Assembly (NCBI GenBank): GCA_965225955.1
Contig: CBDDBX010000006.1
Span: 1 to 64,000, forward strand
DNA from: CBDDBX01 sp965225955
GTDB lineage: Bacteria; Acidobacteriota; Aminicenantia; UBA2199
Direction: 5' to 3'
DNA: 64,000 nucleotides
The notes beneath the pieces were generated by a model, which searched no databases, was not told the DNA's origin, and saw only the letters and a program-made list of their open reading frames with translations. Below are positions 61,435 through 64,000 of this stretch, one piece after another. Made by a program: the position numbers and the translations under genes. The first letter of the stretch is position 1. Every line of letters starts with the position of its first letter.

Positions 61435-61461
61435 GTCCATTGTGTCCACATTGTCCACCAG
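61435..61461. repeat. Three GTCCA motifs at 9-bp period
   Basis: GTCCA occurs at 61435, 61444 and 61453 within three consecutive 9-mers, GTCCATTGT, GTCCACATT and GTCCACCAG. The same GTCCAT is the loop of both hairpins 220-270 bp away in this gap. On the minus strand these are GGA motifs. No hairpin was found around this trio. Confidence 0.6.
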
Positions 61462-61493
61462 AGACAAATTAATCAGAGACTACTATCCCAGCT

Positions 61494-62831
61494 TCAGGCG
61501 CATTTTGCTTCCGGTTCTGTTGATACAGTTGCCAGCTGTTTTGGCATAAGATATAGGTTGGCACAAACTCTTCCAATAAGATAGGATATTGCAGCACCAT
61601 ATACACCGATTGCATCAAAGAAACTCACAGATATCCAGAGAGTTACACCAATTACAACAACTTCAATAAATGTAGCTGTGGTAATAGCACCTGTTTTACG
61701 GGAATTTACGAGACAGGATCTCTGAAAAGACTGAAGTACAGAAAGCCCCGGGATAATTGCCAGAATCATTAAAGGCCCTGCTGCAAATCTGAATAGTTCC
61801 GGTTTGAGATTGGAAATATGTTCCAGCCATAACCCTGAAACAGGAGTAAAGGCAATAAGACTTAAGCCTCCAGTAACTCCTAATCCCAGAAATGTAGCAA
61901 AATTTCTCAATTTTATATAGTTTCTGTTATTGTCTCCTATAAGAGCGATGTTAACTTCCTGATAAGCAAGCCCAAGACTTCTGAAAAGAAAAGTTATTGC
62001 ATTAACAACTCCGAGAGCAGCCATTGACTCAATTGGGAAACGACTCTTATTAATCATCAATGCCACAAAAGGATGAACTCCCAGGGTCAGAATTGATGTC
62101 ATAGCCAGAGGTGTATAGAATTTCATAAAGAACTGCAAGGTTATCTCTTTTGCTTCCCTATTCTCCGCTTCCTTAGTACTCATAAACTCTTTGACACAAA
62201 CGTTGGCCATCAACCTTATAGCTATTGCTTCTGCAATAACTCCAAGTGACAGCGCCATGGCTCCCAGCAAAGTACCGTTTATATCAAACAGTCCTATTAA
62301 GAGAGCTGATCCCGCCATTACTGCCAGACGAACAAAAGTTCCATAAGTAACTTTACGGGTCTGTTTCTTTCTTATGAGAATCCCCTGGTATAGTCGTCTG
62401 TAACCGATAGCTCCACCCCAGGGTATAAGTGCCAGAATAGCAGTGTAGGTTATTTCTATTAACTCCGGATCCAATCCAACCCATTTTACTATAACCAGGT
62501 CAAAGATTGCTGGTATAAGAAGAATTAATAATATCAGGGTAATTATGGCACATAAAATATAACTATATTTTCTGAGTTTCAGAAAAGAAGCTCTATCTTC
62601 AACCAGTGCAGTGGAAGCACTCATCAGCATAATCACAGGAGCTTCAATGATCAGTGCAATTGCATAAGCAAAAGTAAAAGCTGCAAGATTATTTTTCTGA
62701 TCCGGCAGATCTGCTATTAACCTCTGTATAAATGGCTGCTCTATTGCCATCATAAGCCAGGTTAATGCAAGAGGTAACCAGAATAGAGTTATCTCTTTAT
62801 ATGTAATTTCTTTTTTTTCTGCTGTTTTCAT
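61494..62831 (-). CDS. MATE/ANK-like polytopic membrane transporter
   Basis: The 445-residue protein has about twelve predicted membrane spans. It starts TYKEITLFWLPLALTWLMMA and contains ALIPWGGAIGYRRLYQGILI, the arrangement of the polysaccharide/MATE superfamily. The early PLALTWLMMAIEQPFIQRLI segment recalls bacterial homologues of the progressive ankylosis (ANK) protein, from memory. The substrate is unknown. A promoter (TTGTCA-17-TATTCT) ends 9 nt before the ATG, with no Shine-Dalgarno site, so the mRNA has almost no leader. Confidence 0.75.
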   Translation of the reverse strand: MKTAEKKEITYKEITLFWLPLALTWLMMAIEQPFIQRLIADLPDQKNNLAAFTFAYAIALIIEAPVIMLMSASTALVEDRASFLKLRKYSYILCAIITLILLILLIPAIFDLVIVKWVGLDPELIEITYTAILALIPWGGAIGYRRLYQGILIRKKQTRKVTYGTFVRLAVMAGSALLIGLFDINGTLLGAMALSLGVIAEAIAIRLMANVCVKEFMSTKEAENREAKEITLQFFMKFYTPLAMTSILTLGVHPFVALMINKSRFPIESMAALGVVNAITFLFRSLGLAYQEVNIALIGDNNRNYIKLRNFATFLGLGVTGGLSLIAFTPVSGLWLEHISNLKPELFRFAAGPLMILAIIPGLSVLQSFQRSCLVNSRKTGAITTATFIEVVVIGVTLWISVSFFDAIGVYGAAISYLIGRVCANLYLMPKQLATVSTEPEAKCA

Positions 62832-62840
62832 GGACTAGGT

Positions 62841-62869
62841 AGAATATCATTAAAAGCATGTTCTGACAA
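62841..62869 (-). promoter_or_regulatory. Promoter of the MATE/ANK-like gene
   Basis: On the minus strand TTGTCA (62869-62864) and TATTCT (62846-62841) are 17 bp apart, with the ATG (62831) 9 nt after the -10 box. Only 2-3 nt of leader are predicted. Confidence 0.5.
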
Positions 62870-62951
62870 GGTTCTGCATAAAGAAACCGCATTTAAACAG
62901 ATCATTTGTATTCCTTGACAAAAATGCCACTAATAAACGAAAATATAATTC

Positions 62952-63779
62952 ATGAATATGAATCAACTACTGAAAGATGCAGCAGAAAAAATAGATGAAG
63001 CAGACTCACTTCTGATATGCGCCGGGGCTGGTATGGGAGTAGATTCCGGTTTACCGGATTTCAGAGGAAATGAAGGTTTCTGGAATGCCTATCCACCATA
63101 CAGGCACCTTAACCTCTCTTTTTCTGATATGGCTAATCCTTACTGGTTTGACGACGACCCGGAATTTGCCTGGGGGTTCTACGGACACAGGCTAAATCTG
63201 TACAGAGAAACTAATCCACATATTGGTTTTGATATACTTCTGAGAATAGGTTTGAAAAAAAAGAGCTATTTTGTCTTTACTTCAAATGTAGATGGACAGT
63301 TTCAGAAAGCCGGTTTTTCTGACAAAGCAATTCTGGAATGTCACGGCTCAATTCATCACCTTCAGTGTTCCAGAGTGTGCAACACTTTTATCTGGAGTGC
63401 TGAAGAGGTAAATATTGATGTTAACCCTGATAGTTTCAGGACAACATCCCAAATTCCGAAGTGCTCTCAGTGTCAATCTGTAGCACGCCCTAATATAATG
63501 ATGTTTGGTGACTGGGACTGGCTGCCTTCAAGAACCTCCATGCAGCAGAAAAGCTTCAACAACTGGCTTAATAAAAACAGAGGCAGTAAGATTGTAATTG
63601 TAGAAATTGGTGCAGGATCTGCTGTTCCTACAGTCAGAATGACTTCAGAAAATGTTGTTAACAGAAATGGAGCTACCCTTATAAGAATCAACACAAGAGA
63701 GCCTGAAGTACCAGCAGGAAATACCGGAATAGCTATGGGAGCCGCTGAGTGCCTGACCAGAATTGAAGCAATGATTTAA
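62952..63779 (+). CDS. Sir2-family NAD-dependent protein deacylase
   Basis: The 275-residue sirtuin has the NAD-binding LLICAGAGMGVDSGLPDFRG (about 20-39), the catalytic His in ECHGSIHHLQC near 134-144, a zinc module with Cys pairs (CSRVC and CSQC), and RPNIMMFGDWDW. The usual TQNID motif is TSNVDGQF and the first loop has Asp in GVDSG, a variant known in some bacterial sirtuins. It removes acyl groups from lysines using NAD. Either ATG (62952 or 62958) may be used. A TATAAT lies at 62944-62949, 2-8 nt before them. Confidence 0.9.
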   Translation: MNMNQLLKDAAEKIDEADSLLICAGAGMGVDSGLPDFRGNEGFWNAYPPYRHLNLSFSDMANPYWFDDDPEFAWGFYGHRLNLYRETNPHIGFDILLRIGLKKKSYFVFTSNVDGQFQKAGFSDKAILECHGSIHHLQCSRVCNTFIWSAEEVNIDVNPDSFRTTSQIPKCSQCQSVARPNIMMFGDWDWLPSRTSMQQKSFNNWLNKNRGSKIVIVEIGAGSAVPTVRMTSENVVNRNGATLIRINTREPEVPAGNTGIAMGAAECLTRIEAMI

Positions 63780-63780
63780 A

Positions 63781-64000
63781 TTAAGCGGTTCTTATCTCAA
63801 CCCTTTTTACATAAGGTTCTGCAAGCTGCCTCATCTCTTCAAGAACAGACCTGTCATAAGGCATCACATCACTAAAAACCGGATCCAGAGTTTTGTCAGG
63901 CACAAATTGCTGAATAAAGTAGTTACCTGCTCCTTCTATTGTTTTACCTATTTCAACAATATCTCTGGTTTCAACAATACCTGGCACCACGGTAGTTCTG
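63781..64000 (-). CDS. C-terminus of an NrdG/PflA-type radical SAM activating protein
   Basis: Only the last 72 codons are in the window; the N-terminal cluster motif lies beyond 64000. The visible part reads RTTVVPGIVETRDI, then GNYFIQQFVPDKTLDP and MRQLAEPYVKRVEIRTA. This ending is typical of the anaerobic ribonucleotide reductase activase/PflA-like radical SAM group (TIGR02495 style, from memory). An anaerobic or facultative lifestyle would fit. The stop is 1 bp after the Sir2 gene on the opposite strand. Confidence 0.7.
   Translation of the reverse strand, partial: RTTVVPGIVETRDIVEIGKTIEGAGNYFIQQFVPDKTLDPVFSDVMPYDRSVLEEMRQLAEPYVKRVEIRTA

Noticed and set aside
1..64000. tRNA or rRNA genes
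   Set aside because: No T-loop-like GTTCGANTC with matching stems and no rRNA signature was found on reading both strands by eye.

Overview
This window reads as a chromosomal stretch from a diderm, LPS-making bacterium of moderate to low GC. Outer-membrane evidence is lpxD, an rfaE2-type heptose adenylyltransferase, a Wzm/Wzt-type exporter and an Oar-like TonB-dependent receptor with an N-terminal carboxypeptidase-regulatory domain. The Oar-like receptor, the methylmalonyl-CoA mutase pair and the 6-bladed-propeller style secreted protein recall Acidobacteriota/Aminicenantia-type genomes, but this placement is a weak inference. Promoters look sigma70-like (TTGACA/TATAAT). Many genes have good Shine-Dalgarno sites, while a distinct set has the -10 box only 6-9 nt before the start codon and would give leaderless mRNAs.

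Layout. 1-6.4 kb (minus): ispG-smc-ffh-rpsP-khpA, a housekeeping chain for isoprenoids, chromosome structure, protein targeting and ribosome. 6.4-12.9 kb: folK, an FHA protein and a PP2C phosphatase (phospho-signalling), then cinA-methyltransferase-Wzm-Wzt-rfaE2 (cell-envelope export and sugar activation). 13-20.7 kb: two GT-C-like membrane proteins, an MBL hydrolase, an EF-hand protein, a cupin, meaB, a zinc-ribbon protein and an acyl-ACP thioesterase. 20.7-25.4 kb (minus): an accessory cassette that looks like a peptide-modification (RiPP) system. It holds a 58-residue Gly-Gly-leader, Cys-rich precursor with its own strong promoter and SD, a hairpin, a radical SAM/SPASM enzyme, a frameshifted secreted beta-propeller protein and an E. 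coli YcaO-like protein. The cassette is flanked by a 32-bp direct repeat (31/32 identical) of the thioesterase 3' end. 25.4-26.9 kb: three 32-bp degenerate palindromic repeats in front of an AAA/DUF4143 ATPase. 27-31.2 kb: mutA-mutB, the partner genes of meaB, separated from it by the accessory block.

31.5-42 kb (plus): DUF948/YtxH pair, eno, a strongly degenerate UvrA-like protein, an acidic protein, the Fo genes atpZ-atpI-atpB-atpE (no b subunit or F1 genes; the c subunit keeps several Na+-site residues), YihY, lpxD, a DUF1573 protein, a MinD-like ATPase and a J-domain-like/RodZ-type HTH partner. 42-47 kb (minus): tdk, a secreted 5'-nucleotidase-like protein, a tiny beta-grasp-like protein, glycerate kinase and an unknown protein. 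47-54.3 kb (plus): AI-2E-type permease, a five-repeat secreted protein, rlmN and a Ski2-like helicase. 54.5-57.7 kb: the TonB receptor with a strong terminator. 57.7-61 kb: nucleoside salvage (purine nucleoside phosphorylase, cdd, deoC, deoA/pdp). 61-61.5 kb: a non-coding stretch with two hairpins whose hexaloops are identical. 61.5-64 kb: a MATE/ANK-like membrane protein, a Sir2 deacylase and the end of a radical SAM activase-like gene. No rRNA, tRNA, CRISPR array or transposase was found.
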